Source: Plicaturopsis crispa FD-325 SS-3 (Eukaryota > Basidiomycota > Agaricomycetes > Amylocorticiales > Amylocorticiaceae). Taken from it: a stretch of DNA of 64,000 nt. Location of the stretch: NCBI GenBank assembly GCA_000827205.1, contig KN832560.1, positions 1,494,826-1,558,825 on the forward strand. The letters run 5' to 3'. This document shows positions 45,146-56,794 of the stretch, one piece after another; within the stretch, counting starts at the first letter, position 1; each line of letters begins with the position of its first letter. The position numbers were made by a program, and so were the translations under genes. The notes under the pieces are model-generated. The model had not been told where the DNA came from. It worked only from the letters and a program-made list of their open reading frames with translations, and did no database searches.

Positions 45146-48061
45146 AGCCAGGCTGTGGAATCGCAGAATCGCAACCAAACTGCGCTCAGAATCGAGCGTA
45201 GAGGTCGTGAGTGTGAAGAGCAAAGGGGGTTAATTTTATTTACATGGCGGTCAATAGAAGAAGGGCAGCGTTCGGCTCCGGCGAACACATGCACATGTCG
45301 AGCGCCGCGGCGGCGGTCTGTCCGGCTTTGCCGCCTTGCTCGCCCGTTTGTTTTATACTTTGACCACCGTACCACCACAGCTACTTGAAAAGTGCGCATA
45401 CCAACCTATGCGTGCTTTTTACGCGCCTGTGTGCACCCTTCCCCGCGAATTATATGCTTGACATGTACGCCGAAAAGCCAATGAACCTATGTAATTGAGG
45501 GATGGCGTGCGCCGGTGACGCGATGCCGCCAGCTGGTCGCCAGCGCTCGTCAACGAAAGGCAGACGAGACTTGCAGCAAATCTGCGTTGCCTTGCTAGGT
45601 ACGTGCGGCTGTAATTACTCCCATAGTCCTGTGTTTGGGCAGTATATGACCGCTTTCGCAGCTTGCACAATAACCATCACCATGTGTTGCAAAAGACCGA
45701 CTCGGGATCAAATCCAAAGTGTCTAAATCCTTGGCTTGAGTTTGTAAATGGTTTGGGGGCACCCTGAAAGTCTCCGTACACTGATACAACGACGCTCATG
45801 ATGAAACGCGCGTGCCACGATATCTCCGCCACGAAGCAAATCGGTCCGCCACATTAATCGCCAGTGGGTGTCGTGCACATCTCCAACAAGCCTGTATTGA
45901 CGCCCTGCATTTCTTCGTCATGTAGGCACGGAAAACTCCTTTGCATCATCAGTGCGTCGTAAAGCGACACATGCGATACTTAGATGCATCGGATACTATG
46001 ACGCGAGCGCTTATACGAGTTGCAGGAACCCGTGACAGTTATACACGTCTGTCTCGCTCTGAGTCTGAGATCCAGTCGCAACGGCGACACTTTTCGCAGC
46101 CTAATTCGACCCGGTGCGTGGCTCTACGATGCGAAAGACGGAACAATTATGATTGGCTTGATTCACAGTGTGATCGCTATGGGCGCCCATGTTGCATCGT
46201 TCGTCTAATCGAGTACTTGACAGAGTTTCCACAGGCTTTGCGGTACCCATTTCCTTGCTAAATCCTGTCCTCATATCATTTCATCCAGTGCCACACCAAC
46301 AGGACTTAGAGGTGGGTCTGCGGCTAGGGCCTAAGGCCTAAGGTGCTCTTCAGTTGTGGCGAGCTGCAGTTGATTGATTTCAGGCCTCACAGTGGGCAAG
46401 GTACCCTTCGTTGTATGCACGGACTTTGGAGCGCAAACCCCGCAATAGAATCCTCGGCGTACTGCGAATGATATAAAGCAAGCCGATGGTCATCCAGCTA
46501 TACGATCTTCTGTTCCTTCGGCTCAGACGACCTCCCCGATCAGAGACGTTGAGCATTACTGCTCCTTGACACTTGCAATCAAGGTACTCCTACTACAATT
46601 TGTGAGTGAGACGTTTTCATATACACAGCTTACTATCAACATCTCTATGGTGACCTCCTTAACGCGAGAACACCGTTAGCAGCACGGCGCGCCGTGGCGC
46701 GCGCGATCTCAGTTCCGTCCCACAGCATCCATTGAAATTGACGATCTCCGGATGGACGAATACACTGTAATATCAAGACAGCCTGGGAGGCGATTGGATG
46801 CGTGCCACCTTTGCGAGCACTCGAGGAACTTCAGCCTTATCCCGCTACTGTATCGTCGGAATATGTATATTTCACGGAATATTCGGGTGTCTACAAGTTG
46901 TAAGCAGTACTACTGAAGATGTCAATATCTTGCCGGCGGTCCACCGAGCGGGCGTAGAGGTACATGTGCCACGTGGCAGCGTTCAAAGTTTCATTGTCCG
47001 CGGCACCACTTTACTTGCCTGCGGCGTCTACGAGTCTTAGAATCTATTCGTACACCCTTCCATGGGCCTGAAGTTTTGTCATGTACCTCTTCCAATCTCT
47101 GCCCCGAGTCGTGTCACTACCTGCTCCATATCAAGCACAGCTGCGTATAGTCTTCTCTTGATACATTTCACGACGGCGATAAACACAAGGCTTGGGCGGC
47201 TGCAGTGAGAATAGCAAGCGGCGCCGCCGTGAAAATGATGGATGTCCACGACAGTCGTGGGTCCTAGTTTGTTTATGCTTAAAGGGCTGCCAATCAAGGA
47301 AGCCCACGCTATCTAGTTTGATTCCATTGATAGTGATCTCACTGCTCCTGCATTGCTCACCGTATGTCACAGCTGCACGAAAAGCCTCCTCTCCCGCAAA
47401 ATTCGCGTGCGATAATTTTTCCGAACGGCGGTAAAATCCACTCGCGATTTCGTGGCAAGATCGTGCTGGTGCGAGAAGTTACACGGTCTAGCATCGCAGC
47501 CGCAACGACATCGAATAAGCCCATTCAATTTTGGTGCTCTCTGTCAATCAGTGAGAAAGATCCTTCTGGTCGAGGGCTAGACGTACCTACTCCATAGACA
47601 TCGGAGGAAAATCATTCCCTATGTCCACGGCAACGTCGGTGAGGTGAGTCAACGGCGTCGAAAGCACCGGGAGCCTTACGGCGTCTGAACATTCGTGCTA
47701 TTAGTTGCCCAGAAGGAACAGGATACCGGGAAACACGAGCATAAATATGTCCAGTGGCGCGGAGGCCTGTAAGTACAGGATGGATACATAGCAGCCAAAA
47801 TCATTCACTCGCGAAAGCGTCCAGATATGTATATGTATCTAAGTATGCCAGGTCAAATAAATACGCAATGCAAGAAAGTCTCCAGCTTCGGAGGGCGATA
47901 TCTTCCGGGGATCGTATCGTATCGTCAACGCGCAGCCGCGGCATGATCGAGGGGACGATCATTAACGGCGACCGCTAGCACAGGACGGACAGAGGCCGTT
48001 GATGTTGGGAGCTACAATATGACGTTAAACAACGGCAGGGATAAATCGGCAGATGTGTATG
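45146..48061. other. Gene-poor stretch, nothing recognised
   Basis: About 2.9 kb. The first few hundred bases must hold the MFS promoter. I searched both strands for coding blocks joined by GT-AG introns and found none I trust. No tRNA, transposon ends or sizeable repeat is visible. Confidence 0.4.
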
Positions 48062-48476
48062 CTACGCACAGTATTGCTCGGGGTATCCGCGGCTATGAGG
48101 AAAGCGCGGTGAGACCGGGTAAAGGCACGCCGACGAGATAAAATACGTACTACTGAGCGCAGGTGCGGGTGCAAGAGGGCGGCTTGCAGTCGGCCGGATG
48201 GTTGGGGGAGAATTTACAGTTGCGGCTGTCGCATTGGATCTAGAGAAGTTATCAGAGGAGCCCACTGTCGAAGGTGGAGAGACTGACGAGCACGTCGGGC
48301 TATTGGGATCAAATGTGAGTATTCAACGAACGATCTGGTGAGAGATGGACGTACCACGTTGACCATATGGCCGCACTGAAGGTAGACATGGCAAACTCTG
48401 GAGACGCGCCGCGTCAGTGAGCCGACATTATTGTGGCGCAATGCACACATCTGACTTACTGACGCCAGCGGCACAT
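48062..48476 (-). CDS. Small cysteine-rich protein, 63 aa, five exons
   Basis: Exons on the minus strand: 48476-48460, 48397-48355, 48299-48288, 48239-48151, 48092-48062. All junctions are GT-AG (55, 48 and similar short introns) and frame is kept. The product starts MCRWRQVCHVYLQCGHM, continues with a four-residue micro-exon (PDVL), then IQCDSRNCKFSPNHPADC, KPPSCTRTC and ends AQYRGYPEQYCA. It has nine cysteines with a CGH, CDSRNC, and C-x4-C-x3-C spacing, which would suit zinc binding; no signal peptide is present, so disulfides are less likely. The pattern (CGH, CDSRxCKFSPxHP, QYRxYPEQY) resembles a family of unnamed small proteins I have seen repeatedly in Agaricomycetes, but with no known function. 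It is far too split for simple ORF finders. Confidence 0.78.
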
Positions 48477-49509
48477 GTTGGAGACGGAAAGTAGAGATGT
48501 AAGGACGTGTGGGGGAAGATATTCTTGTGGTGCTCGAGGAGGGCTGAAGAGAATGTGTTGTTGGGAGAGGCAGAGGATCCCTTGGCCAGAATTTATACGT
48601 TGGACCCTGCGAGCGTCTCGCTGACAGCCCGGAGGCAAACTGCGACCAAACACACGCGTCGACGGTAATGGCGTAGGAGGGGGAAAGTGGAAACGGAAAC
48701 GCCAACCCGATCGGTGATGTCCATGCCATGAAATAGACATGATCGAGTTTGAGAAGGCAGGCCTCTACTTACTCGAGAAAGCCTAACTAAAGTTCCCGCG
48801 GCATGATAGAGGCACAAGCAACCTACCTGAGTCTCCGAAGCACGAGCGATAATTAATTGGGCTCTGCGCTGTTCGATTCCTGCAGTCCTGCAGCGAAGTG
48901 ATTTATTGCGCACAAGAAGTGTCTGCCGCCGGAGCAGGCTGAACTGCACGGGCTCGGGCTTGATTCGGCTGCGTGGAATTGAGCAGGAACGCGCGACGTG
49001 ACAGATTCCGTGCATTGTTTGACCGGATACCCCAGGATATTGCATATGCGCGACCGCGAAACAAGCAAATTCCGATACGTCCGGCACATCTTCGCCATCG
49101 GGTTGGTCTCGAGTCAACTGGTGGTGTCTTGAGTGACCAGGTTATGATCCGTCCTCCGTCATTCGTACAGTTGAAACGAGAAACGATAGCAGCATTTTGC
49201 TGATTAGAACAGAAAGAACTCACAGTCCGTCAGATGGAAATAATATCGCTGGCAAAATACAGCATAGCGAAGCAGAGATGATGGTACATGCAACAGGTGG
49301 AACGGGGCGACCGCGAATGCTTATGTAATTCCTTTTCGGTATCATCTCGATTCGCCACGCGACCAAGGAAGTAGTTGTGGCCGCTCTGATTTCAGGTGAA
49401 GGCTCAACACAGAAAACTTGCTTCAAAACCTGTACCCTGCAACGCTTGCAACGCCACGAAAGTCCCCAATTTTGGTAGTTACAGTACCGTGCGCCACACA
49501 TCGATGTGA
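48477..49509. other. Divergent spacer, nothing recognised
   Basis: About 1 kb between the cysteine-rich gene (-) and the 115-aa gene (+). Promoters of both should be here. No other feature is evident. Confidence 0.45.
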
Positions 49510-50082
49510 ATGGCCAGGCAGCTATCATCTCATCACGATTCGGCGAAGGGCAAGCGGCCGAAAACATTTCTCGACGAAAAGGTCAGGAGATGCAACTTTT
49601 CCTTCTTAATATCCTGCATTTGGAACTTATCTGGCTTGAACATTTAGGGTGCTCTTGAATTAGCTGCGTCGATAGCAGGTATACAGGAGAGCAAAGCCGC
49701 GAGCAAATCAGAGAAACATCATCAAGCACAGGTGCGTTCGGAGCATTGATTCCTACGGCAGAGGTCTCATAGGTAATGATCAACTTCCCTTCCCTCAAAC
49801 AACACGGTAGATCGGTCAACCGCGCCATCCTCGGAAGAGCAAACCGCGGGCATCCGCCTCCAGAGATAAACTGGTGAGTAGCAGCGGCAGCGGCAGGGCT
49901 ACTGGTTACTCACTTCATTCGGCTTGAAACAGAATGACACAAAAGCTATGATAAGCGCACAGCGTGCGCGGTTGAAAAAGAACAAGGCTAAACAGAAATC
50001 GCAAAAGCCAGGTGCTGCTGCCGACGTGCAAGGGGGTCCCTCTCTCCCGCAGAAGCCGCGGAAGACAGTCTCTTTTGCTTGA
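49510..50082 (+). CDS. Small basic protein, 115 aa, five exons
   Basis: Exons: 49510-49581, 49648-49678, 49732-49763, 49811-49873, 49933-50082. Introns are 47-69 bp, and phases agree at every junction; the third donor (GTCTCA) is unusual but avoids an in-frame stop that the nearby GTAATG donor would create. The protein begins MARQLSSHHDSAKGKRPKTF, has a short Ala-rich, possibly helical segment (GALELAASIAGAFGALIP), then a strongly basic stretch (RHPRKSKPR, AQRARLKKNKAKQKSQK) and ends PQKPRKTVSFA. It has no signal peptide. The basic second half suggests nuclear or nucleolar location and RNA or ribosome association, but the family is not recognised. Confidence 0.62.
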
Positions 50083-51875
50083 ATCTTCGGCCCCGCTGAA
50101 ACTACCTACGTCTGAGATATTGCGTCATACTCACTCTCACATCGCCCGAGTTGCCGCCAACCCTCTGCGGGCATCTTTAGCTGAGTCATAGAGGACGCTC
50201 AGTATCGCGAGGTGAGTGTTTATGACGTGGAATAAGATATTTTCTGGCTTACCGGCTCGTCGTAAGCCTCGCTCTGCTACGTACAGTGTACACCGACACG
50301 GACAATTCAAGTGCCTTCATAAGTATGCATGCCCTAGAAATTGAAATAATTTGACCGCATCCGCATACATCTGATTGCCCCGGAATGCACGCAGGGCACT
50401 GTGACACGTCTATGAAGAGCAGCGTCGCATTCAATGCGACTGAACTTGCGTGTCACATCTTGACTGGCCAGTTCTGCCCCCAATAGTACCGCAGCTCTCT
50501 GGTATTTGTAATAGATGGTGTCCTGTTTGAGCATGTGCAACCGCCTTGTACGGCAAGCAGAAACACGCTCGTCACAGGTTCCGAGCGCAGCGGGCCATTC
50601 CGTGCTGACTCCGTGTATGTCCCTTTCGCGATTTAATTATCCTGCTGCGTTGCTGCCGCACTGACTTGTACGTGCTCACAGGTCGTGCTATGCCGATCAC
50701 CGCTCGGTGCGGTGCTGGCAATATTAATCCTCGTGCACTCTACCTCGTACGCGTGGCATGTCGGCCTGTGCATGAATCAGAGCGACGGACTCAAGCGCCC
50801 CCTATACATTTATTGCATCCCAAGCGCGCTGGAGACCTATCTAGGTGCGGTCGGTTATCTACGATTGTCGCGCAATTCTACTTATATCCGACCTACCCTC
50901 TGATGCCTTTAAAACTCTATAATGACATGCTTCTAGATGAGATCAAACCAGACCGAGCATGGTTCCCCGCATCTGTGAGCTTGGAATTCAGCGAGGAGCA
51001 CTCCGCATCGGAAGACTGCGCTCATGTGCATTTCGAGGTCCACTTTTAATTTACCTCTCTAAACCCACCCTCAGTCCGATGCGGTGATGCGGCAAACCGG
51101 ATCCCTTTATTCGTGCGGGCACGATGATGAGTTGTCGACGTTCCAGATAACAGATAAATGCATTGCGGTAAGCGACATCCGGTCATCTCGGCATGTTAGA
51201 GGTTCAAGGTCGTTTCACCGCAAGGTCCGCCGGCGTACGGAACGTCGGTGCAGTACGGACGACTACGGACAGCTGCGGACAGCTGCGGACATCGTCGAGA
51301 TATGCTAGACATATGATCTATGCGAGGCATTTCCGCCTAGCCTCCAGGTACTGAGGTACATGAATCTCCCTTGAATGGTGTCCATCCTATTCCGTTGCTA
51401 GATGAGGTACCACCGTGGAGGAAATTGGGAATTAGGAAGAAATATCGGACGTATCCCGATCTTATGAGATGGACATGTAGACTGTTCATGAGAATGGTTT
51501 GAGATCGGACGTACGCGTGCTCCTGTGCGCGCGCTCAGTGCTCAACTGAGGACACGACCAGGATGAGTATGTGCCGCGGAGATCAAATTGCAGCTCCGCT
51601 CAAAAGCTTCAGTCATGCCGGAACCTGCCGAGTTCAACGAGCCTCCTGTTAGCAAATGTCATTGGCCGGTTTGTTCTGAACCTCTTCAATATTTCTTAGC
51701 TTTCATTGTTTCGCTCGATTTTGCCGCCTGGACAGCGTCTGGTACTCCTCTGCTCTGCGGATAGAGCTCTGCTGCGAAAATTAGGGAGCAGCTGCGACCT
51801 ATTGATTCGTTACCACACTGTGTTTTAGGAATCGAACTGGCACCCACGTCCTGTAAAGCGCTCAACTAATTCGCC
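50083..51875. other. Gene-free stretch, nothing firmly recognised
   Basis: About 1.8 kb. A plus-strand block at 50683-50842 encodes a hydrophobic segment (LGAVLAILILVHSTSYAWHV) framed by plausible splice sites, which may be a remnant of a membrane-protein gene, but no complete model can be built. A short run of CGGACAGCTG-type repeats lies at about 51253-51290. Confidence 0.35.
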
Positions 51876-53934
51876 ATGAGCGTCGAAACCGCAGACACGT
51901 CGGGTCTCTTTGATTCTACCCCAGTTTTTCCGGATTGGACTGAAGAACAGTTGGAAATGGTGGGCATGGAGATCACAACATCGTCGGACCCTTCCTTTAG
52001 CTCCACCATGTCGATCCATGTGCCACCGTCCGCGTACTACAAGCGTCTACACGATGACCATATGGCGCTGCTGCATTGTCTACAGACGTACGTGCCGCCG
52101 TCGCGCCCCTCTTCGCCTGCGCGGGAGACGCGTACAGACACGCTGAAGGATCGCGTGGAGAAGGCGTGGAAGTCAACGGGTGGCGAGCCTACGAGCGGGC
52201 GGTGGGCTCAGATTGCGTGGTTGCTGCGCCTCGGATGCACAAGGGGGAAGTTTGTCGTCGGCGGTGAACAGATGCATAGCGTACCGCCAAGGGAGTGGGT
52301 GCTGCCGGACACTGAGGATGAGTGGTGCAAGTTGGAGAGGGGCTGGAGAGAGGATGATATGAGGGCGAAGAAGCGGGGGACTGTCGCTGAAGGCTTCGCA
52401 AGCAAGGGAGATGCACAAACCCACCCACCGAATGACGATACGACCGAAGACTCGGACGATCATGTTGCTCCGAAGCTTGCCGTGCAGGAGCAGGTCAAAG
52501 GCTGGAAGGTCAAGGTCCCCGACCGTGTCAACACCGCCTCCAAACCTGTCGTGACTCTATACCGTGATGACCCACCGGCCAAGACGAAAGAGCGCGATCC
52601 AAACGACCCGTCACCCCTCGGATTTCCCGTGATCAAGCGTCCGAGCGGGACTCTCCATGCTGTAAAGAAAGGGAAACCTCTCGGTCTCGCTGATACGCCT
52701 CCGTCGCGTCCCAAAGATGCCGCCAGACGATCCAGTACTCCCGAGCGTGAGGCTGGTCCTTCTGATATCCGGCCGAGGACTGCCTCCCCGAAAGATTTGA
52801 GCATGGCAGACCCCGCATCTAGCGATCCATCCGCCGACGCACCCATCATAGCTGACTTGTCGGAACAGGTGTGTTATCTCATTTTGTTCTACGTGTTCGT
52901 CTCCAAGTGCTAACTTGAAATGATAATGAAAGTCGTTCTTTCCCCCTTCATTCCCGTCTCAACTCAAGAAGTCCACGCCGAAACAATCGCCCGCACGTGA
53001 AAAACCAGCGCCTATCCCTACGCGCTTGTTCTTTTCCTCGCCCTCTTCATCTCCACACCTGCCCAACTCCCTACCTGAACGGCATCCAAGATCGCGCACT
53101 GATGCCTCGTCATCACAGCCGATCTTCTCGCCTCTCCATAAAATGGAGAAACGCGCACGGCCACCCACCCCGCCTTCTGATGACCTGTTCGCTGGCATCT
53201 CAACGCAAGCGCTGGCCGCTAGCCCCACACGGCCGCTCAAAAAACCTCGCACTAATGTATCGCAGTCGAGTGGCCCTCCGCCCACAACGCCCCCTCGTTC
53301 GGATACGCCCCCGCTTCGATCACCGGTGGAACCAATAACTCCCGAAAGAGTTTTGGGAAACGCGAAGGGACTTCCGATACATTCTACTCCCATTCGCGAT
53401 CGAAATCTACCCACCTTGACCGACCTGCTGGCTTCAACGAGACGCTCGAAGACGCGCCCGCGAATTCGAAAGAACAAGGGATCTAGCAGCTCACCCCACA
53501 AGGAGGCCGAGGCCGAGACCGCCGTAGCGAATCCCTCATCACCGAGGCAGAGGACTCCGGACCCATCGCCCACAAAATCACATTTCTCGACACCGGGCTC
53601 AGGATCGTCTACAGGCTCGTTACCGTACCGGCCATTACGCTCCCCCGTCTCCCCGTTATTTAGCCAGAACCCTGGCGCATTCGATCCACCGGCCCTCTCG
53701 ACGCAGCTGCCCGCGTCGGACATGCTCGGCACGGGGAGCATGGGCAGAGGTCTCCAACGCGGAAGCAGCGGGTTCTTCGGCGGAATGTACAACTCTCAGT
53801 TCGACGTCGAGAGTCGTGTGGACAGAGTTAGCGAGCTTCTCGAGCGGGATGTGGATTTCGACGGTTGGTTGAGGGATTTACCACCTGCGGACTTAGAGAG
53901 CAGTCAACCTGGGGATGTCATGAGCCAGGGCTGA
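51876..53934 (+). CDS. Hypothetical Ser/Pro-rich protein, 664 aa
   Basis: Two exons (51876-52868, 52933-53934), GT-AG, phase 0. The N-terminal 170 residues look partly folded: TPVFPDWTEEQLEMVGMEI, AYYKRLHDDHMALLHCL, SGRWAQIAWLLRLGCTRGKF and a Trp-rich PREWVLPDTEDEWCKLERGW. The rest is low-complexity and probably disordered, rich in Pro, Ser, Arg and Lys, with many SP/TP dipeptides (possible CDK or MAPK sites) and basic clusters such as RRSKTRPRIRKNK that could act as nuclear signals. The end is FGGMYNSQFDVESRVDRVSELLERDVDFDGWLRDLP, an acidic helix. No known family is recognised. It lies 304 bp upstream of shugoshin on the same strand. Features suit a nuclear or cell-cycle phosphoprotein, but that is inference. 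Confidence 0.75.
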
Positions 53935-54238
53935 GACTTTCAACCTCCATATATCTTCCCCCTTTTGAATTATGATATCTATGACAGAGCCATGTCTTTG
54001 TATTGCGTAGACTATAGCCCGAATATTTCTCTTTCTTTCTGAACGCGTTGTGTGTCCTTTGATTTCTGGACGATTCGTTGCGTGCCAAAAGCAGCAGTAT
54101 GAAAGGCAGCGCACGTGGCGGTACCAAGTTGGACTTTTGGATCATCGCGTGCCCTCGAAACGACCACCACCACCACGCCAACCACAGCCACCGCGGTTTT
54201 ATTATCTCTCGTTCTGTCCGAGCTCGCTGTCGGCAACG

Positions 54239-56379
54239 ATGAGCAGACGTGAATCGCGCACATCCCTCAACGTCCGACAGAGCGACGCCCTTGTCGAGTT
54301 CGAGAACTGTACGTACTTTCACCGGTCTTTACCGCGTCAAAATCCACCTAACCATGCTCGCACCGTGGCTCCACACAGTCAAGAAGAAGTTTCTACTCGC
54401 CAACAAACATATCACAAAGTGCGTCTACTTGAGTCTGTGTGGACGTACTTGCTGACATGGGGGGCTGGTCATCGTCCACAGACTTAATTCAACACTAAGT
54501 GTTCGTATAGAGGAACTCAACGCTCAGGTATCAACGCTCTATGTCGAAAATCTCCGCCTCCGCGCGTCCGAGATCGCGCTCGCCGCTCAGCTCAAACGCG
54601 AGCGGGAGAAGTCAAGGAAGATAATGTCGGATGCAGAGACCGCGGTGCGAACTTCTACTCTATATCCATCATGCGCTGTCTATCTGACTTTCCGCGGAAT
54701 CGCTAGACTCTGAACCTTACCAAACACCTCGAATATCTCCGCCAGTCATTTAACATAGCCCCGAGCAATTCGCAAGCATATTCACCTCCCAAACAGCACC
54801 GCACGGGAACGGCTCGTCGCCCAGTACCGAATCCATCCAATTCCCCACAAGCTACACGGCTCTCCCGCGCACCCAACGTTCCCGGGATATTTGAAGAGGA
54901 CGAATCTCCCGAAGCAGATGAAGACACCCAGAGAGAAAGTCCCAGCCCGACATTACGCCGCAAGGCGAAGACGCCCCGATTGTCGTCTTCACGCCTGCCC
55001 ATGCCTTCACGCGTAGTATCACCACCCCCATTACCCACGCTACCTCACGTCGACTTCCACGAAGGGAATACCAAGAAGCCCACGAAACGTAAGACATCCC
55101 GCAGGCAGAGTGGGCTGTTGGGTGTCGACGGAAGTAGCAGTGACTTGCCTGTTCCGCGACCGCCCAGCCCAGCGTTTGGCTCTCCTGTCCGGAGAGAAGC
55201 TGGCTTGGCTGAAGCGGAAGAGGAGGTCGCTGCGATTAACGGAGAGGTGGACGTGGACATCGATGTTGAGGCTGAACTGAAGAGAGCCAAGAAGGAGAAG
55301 AAGGGCAAGTCCCGGGAACGGGACCGCGATTTGGAGAGCGATACGCCATCTAGCGAAAGCGGACGGGCGAGAGACCGCGAGAGGAAGAGGGCTCGGGAGG
55401 AAGAGGGACTTGCGGAAGGGAGCAAATTTAAACTAAAGGATGTCACCAACTCCCCGCAGAGTCGTGCAGACCTGCCCTTGCTCGACACCAACAACACCGC
55501 AGGTGCGTGTCTCCCTGCACATCACTCCTATCCCTTCACTCACCCGGAAATCACGCTAGACCGCGATCGGCAACGGACGCCCGACACTGAGCCCCCCACA
55601 TCGGCTATCTCATCAATCACATCCTCGTCCATGGCTGCCCGCAATTTCCTATCGACAGCCGCGACGACGCCAGCCTCCACGCCACTTCCGGATTCCGCAC
55701 ACTATCCGTCTCCCCGAGCGTCGTCGAGTCCTCAACCACAGCCCGGTGGTACGTCAGCTTCTGAATCAGAGGCGCCATCCGCTGCGAACGGGCGCGAGAG
55801 CAGACGCACAAGAAAGAGTGTAAATTATGCTGAACCCAAACTTAACACGTGCGTTCTGCTCCTTCTCCGATAGCCTGATTTACCACCCCACATGCGCGAT
55901 AAGCTAACATATCTGGCTTGTTCTTCTATAGTAAAATGCGCAAGCCAGACCCTCCTCCAGGTGCTGTTTCGACGTCGAGGAAACGATCCTCCGCTGCTGG
56001 ATCCTCTGTCATGCCCTCAAGTGACGATGGCGGTGGGCGATCTTCTCTAGACGCTCCATTGCCATCTCTAGCAACGGCTGAGCAACAACGTTCTTCCTCG
56101 CCTCGTCTCTCTGGCTCCCGGCCGTCCTCGACAGTCTCTACCACGAGCACTGCAGCCACAAGTGTGAAGCGGAAAAAGTCTAGACCATACGTCCTGCCGG
56201 ATGAGGATGAGGACGATGGTGCGCAGGCTGATCGCGAGTCTACCAGTCGTGGGCACGGATGGGTGAACGTCGAAGGCAGGCGACGAAGTGTCCAGGCTTC
56301 TGTCGCCTCCGGTACCCCCAACGTTCATGTCAGACGCGTCGAGGAGGACGATGGGAGGAGACACAGCATGGCGGTCTGA
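54239..56379 (+). CDS. SGO1: Shugoshin
   Basis: Six exons give 601 aa: 54239-54308, 54379-54418, 54482-54644, 54707-55502, 55560-55848, 55932-56379. Shugoshin protects centromeric cohesin by recruiting PP2A and helps tension sensing. The N-terminal coiled coil (residues about 20-95) reads NFKKKFLLANKHITKLNSTL and VSTLYVENLRLRASEIALAAQ, the usual place for PP2A contact. The middle is charged and disordered. The conserved C-terminal basic SGO motif is GRESRRTRKSVNYAEP followed across the last intron by KLNTKMRKPDPPP, which binds phosphorylated histone H2A. The 57-bp segment 55503-55559 has good splice sites but length divisible by three and no stop, so unspliced transcripts would add 19 residues. 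Start chosen as the first ATG before the coiled coil. Confidence 0.9.
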
Positions 56380-56794
56380 CCTCGCGGTGGTCCGTCAAAA
56401 GTGTTCGCGCTTCGCCGTTTTGTTGTCTGCTGCCTGCTGCCCCATGTTTTCCATTCCTCATCGTCTAGTTTTTTTGCCTCCTCGTCGCGCACGGTTATTA
56501 TTCGCAAAGCAATCATTGTATAGGATATGTCACTTCACGTTTACCTTACGATCCATATGTGTAGTATACTAAGTATGTTTTTATGTGCCTGTGGTACGGT
56601 TGGGTTCGCACAGGCCGGTCTGGTATCATCACTTTTATTTTACAAGCTATCGGGAATACACTTGGTTCATTCTTCAAACGCATGGACGCCGCCTTCGCAG
56701 AGTCTCGACGGTTATCATACAGACCGCTGAAAATAAACTTGTAAAGAACCTGGGCGTCGAGACAGGAAACGCCAACGGTCTTCAATTCCGGTGT
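56380..56794. other. Convergent spacer
   Basis: Contains the 3' ends of shugoshin (+) and the cyclase-family gene (-). No gene is seen. Confidence 0.5.
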
